Shown: piece after piece, positions 15,146 through 16,266 of the stretch
Numbering within the stretch: the stretch's first letter is position 1
Layout of the letters: each line of letters opens with the position of its first letter
Assembly (NCBI GenBank): GCA_051251725.1
Contig: JBPOFN010000066.1
Coordinates: forward strand, 1 to 16,266
Source of the DNA: JALZUE01 sp051251725
GTDB lineage: Bacteria; Pseudomonadota; Gammaproteobacteria; Enterobacterales; Alteromonadaceae
Direction of reading: 5' to 3'
Length of the DNA stretch: 16,266 nucleotides
Made by a program: the position numbers and the translations under genes
Notes under the pieces: generated by a model
What the model was told of the DNA's origin: nothing
The model's database searches: none
Seen by the model: the letters and a program-made list of their open reading frames with translations, nothing else

Positions 15146-16266
15146 GTGGAAAGTTTTTTGACAGTATTACTTATCATTAAAGACGATTCCTTTAGGAATC
15201 GTTTTGTTATTCGGCTTGAATTAGCGAATTATAAAGTTATTCAAGTTAGTGATAGTACTAAGGCGATTGAAGTATTACGTACTCAAAAAGTTGACCTAGT
15301 TATTACCGAAGTAGAGATTGGTCATATCGACGGATGGCGTTTATCGCGCTTTATTCGTACCGGCATTTTAGCGGCAATTGAATATTTACCGATTATTTTA
15401 GTGACTGAAAACTATAGTGAACGCATAGCGCAAACAACCGCAAGCATGTTCGATATCAATAAAGTCATGTCGTTTCAAGAAATTGATGTGATCGCTGATA
15501 TTACAGCTGACGTTATAGAGCAGCAAGATAACCTCAACAAGCTGCCCAAATTACTGATTATTGAAGACACCGATGATACTGCTAACCTTGTTAAGCGTAT
15601 GCTAAAGCATAAGTTTGATATGGATATTGCGTCAGACGGCATCGAAGGCATTAAACTATTCCGTGAAAAAGCATACGATATCGTTTTACTTGATATTATG
15701 ATGCCAGGGATGTCGGGCGATGAAGTACTTGATGTGTTGATGGAATTAAATCCGCAACAAGTAGTGATCGCCATGACGGCACACGGCACTATTGATCTGG
15801 CGGAATTGTTATTAGTTAAAGGGGCGGCTGATTATATTCAGAAACCGTTTAAAGCCGAGCAACTAAGAAAAGTTTGCGATATAGCTTCGAAAAGAGAAGA
15901 TTTTCTAGTTTCAAATCAACAGTTTGCTGCAAAAAGTGTAGCGTTAGAAAATGAGCAGGAAAAATACCAGTCTTTATCAAAAACTCACCACCGAATTTTA
16001 GATAGCTTAAATAGTATTGTTATTGAAGTTAGCCTCAATGGTCGTATTTCTTTTGTTAATAACGCTTGGTATAAATCCACCGGCTTCACTAATTCAGAAA
16101 CGCTAGGTAAGTTATTTACGAAATTCGTTTATAGTAAAGACTTTAATGCGAAGCGATATGTAGAAGAAGCGTTTGAGCAATTGTTGTCAGGTAAATCAAC
16201 ATTTAAAAACTTAGAAATTCAATTAATCAAGCAAGAGAATTTTTTTTGGAGCGAGCTTAACTTAAC
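15146..16266 (+). CDS. multidomain REC-REC-PAS signalling protein (partial, cut by window edge)
   Basis: The frame opens at GTG 15146 (in-frame stop at 15113-15115, AGAG upstream as a weak ribosome site; TTG at 15158 is an alternative) and runs off the right edge after 373 codons. A first receiver domain (about 5-120) keeps the acidic DD pair in LLIIKDDS, but has Glu55 in LVITEVEI where the acceptor aspartate should be. A second receiver (about 131-245) is canonical: EDTDD, Asp183 in LLDIMMPGMSG, MTAHG and Lys233 in QKPF. A helical linker leads to a PAS domain (about 280 onward, SLNGRISFVNNAWYKSTGF). The missing C-terminus probably carries an output module such as a histidine kinase or a GGDEF domain, but that cannot be seen. 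It could receive phosphate from an unlinked kinase. Confidence 0.88.
   Translation, partial: MESFLTVLLIIKDDSFRNRFVIRLELANYKVIQVSDSTKAIEVLRTQKVDLVITEVEIGHIDGWRLSRFIRTGILAAIEYLPIILVTENYSERIAQTTASMFDINKVMSFQEIDVIADITADVIEQQDNLNKLPKLLIIEDTDDTANLVKRMLKHKFDMDIASDGIEGIKLFREKAYDIVLLDIMMPGMSGDEVLDVLMELNPQQVVIAMTAHGTIDLAELLLVKGAADYIQKPFKAEQLRKVCDIASKREDFLVSNQQFAAKSVALENEQEKYQSLSKTHHRILDSLNSIVIEVSLNGRISFVNNAWYKSTGFTNSETLGKLFTKFVYSKDFNAKRYVEEAFEQLLSGKSTFKNLEIQLIKQENFFWSELNL

Noticed and set aside
15475..15789. 104-codon minus-strand open frame with Ser/Ile-rich product
   Set aside because: Antisense shadow of the second receiver domain.
1..16266. CRISPR array, prophage, toxin-antitoxin or defence island
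   Set aside because: No regularly spaced direct repeats and no phage, nuclease or toxin genes were seen; the only mobile DNA is the IS10-like remnant.

Overview
The window is AT-rich gammaproteobacterial chromosome. A yihI gene followed by a DUF2489 gene, a Xanthomonas/Caulobacter-type TonB-dependent receptor, multidomain sensor kinases and an IS10-like remnant together suggest a marine member of the Alteromonadales, perhaps Colwelliaceae. That placement is an inference from gene content; no taxonomic marker gene is present. Every complete gene lies on the + strand. The only minus-strand pieces are the possible first codons of a divergent gene at the left edge and a broken transposase.

Layout. 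1-302: possible divergent gene start and intergenic DNA. 303-3542: a BvgS/EvgS-like hybrid sensor kinase with no response-regulator gene beside it. 3672-4532: purU (formyltetrahydrofolate deformylase) with its own sigma-70 promoter and terminator. 4639-6423: an M61-family PDZ metallopeptidase whose start codon lies directly behind the purU terminator. 6424-7110: a 687-base gap that I read as holding a CsrB/CsrC-type regulatory RNA (10 GGA motifs, several in hairpin loops, ending in a strong intrinsic terminator) directly upstream of yihI, the same place csrC occupies in E. coli. 7111-8215: yihI and a DUF2489 gene, closed by a terminator. 8472-8548: tRNA-His(GTG) with a strong promoter that has a GC-rich discriminator.

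8924-14100: a tight three-gene cell-surface-signalling operon, FecI-like ECF sigma factor, FecR-like anti-sigma regulator and TonB-dependent receptor (4-base overlap, then a stop directly abutting a start), ending in a GAAA-loop terminator. The receptor is unusual: a complete exported STN module is fused in frame to what looks like a complete second receptor that still has its own signal peptide. By family precedent, ligand binding at the receptor is relayed by the periplasmic STN domain to FecR and then to the sigma factor. No neighbouring gene reveals the ligand.

14101-15145: an accessory scar holding a 5'-truncated IS10-group (IS4 family) transposase with one recognisable terminal inverted repeat, a GC-rich hairpin cluster at the truncation point, and other palindromes. 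15146 to the right edge: the start of a REC-REC-PAS signalling protein whose first receiver domain has glutamate at the phospho-acceptor position. The most interesting items are the csrC-like RNA, the STN/receptor fusion with an internal signal peptide, and the Asp-to-Glu receiver.
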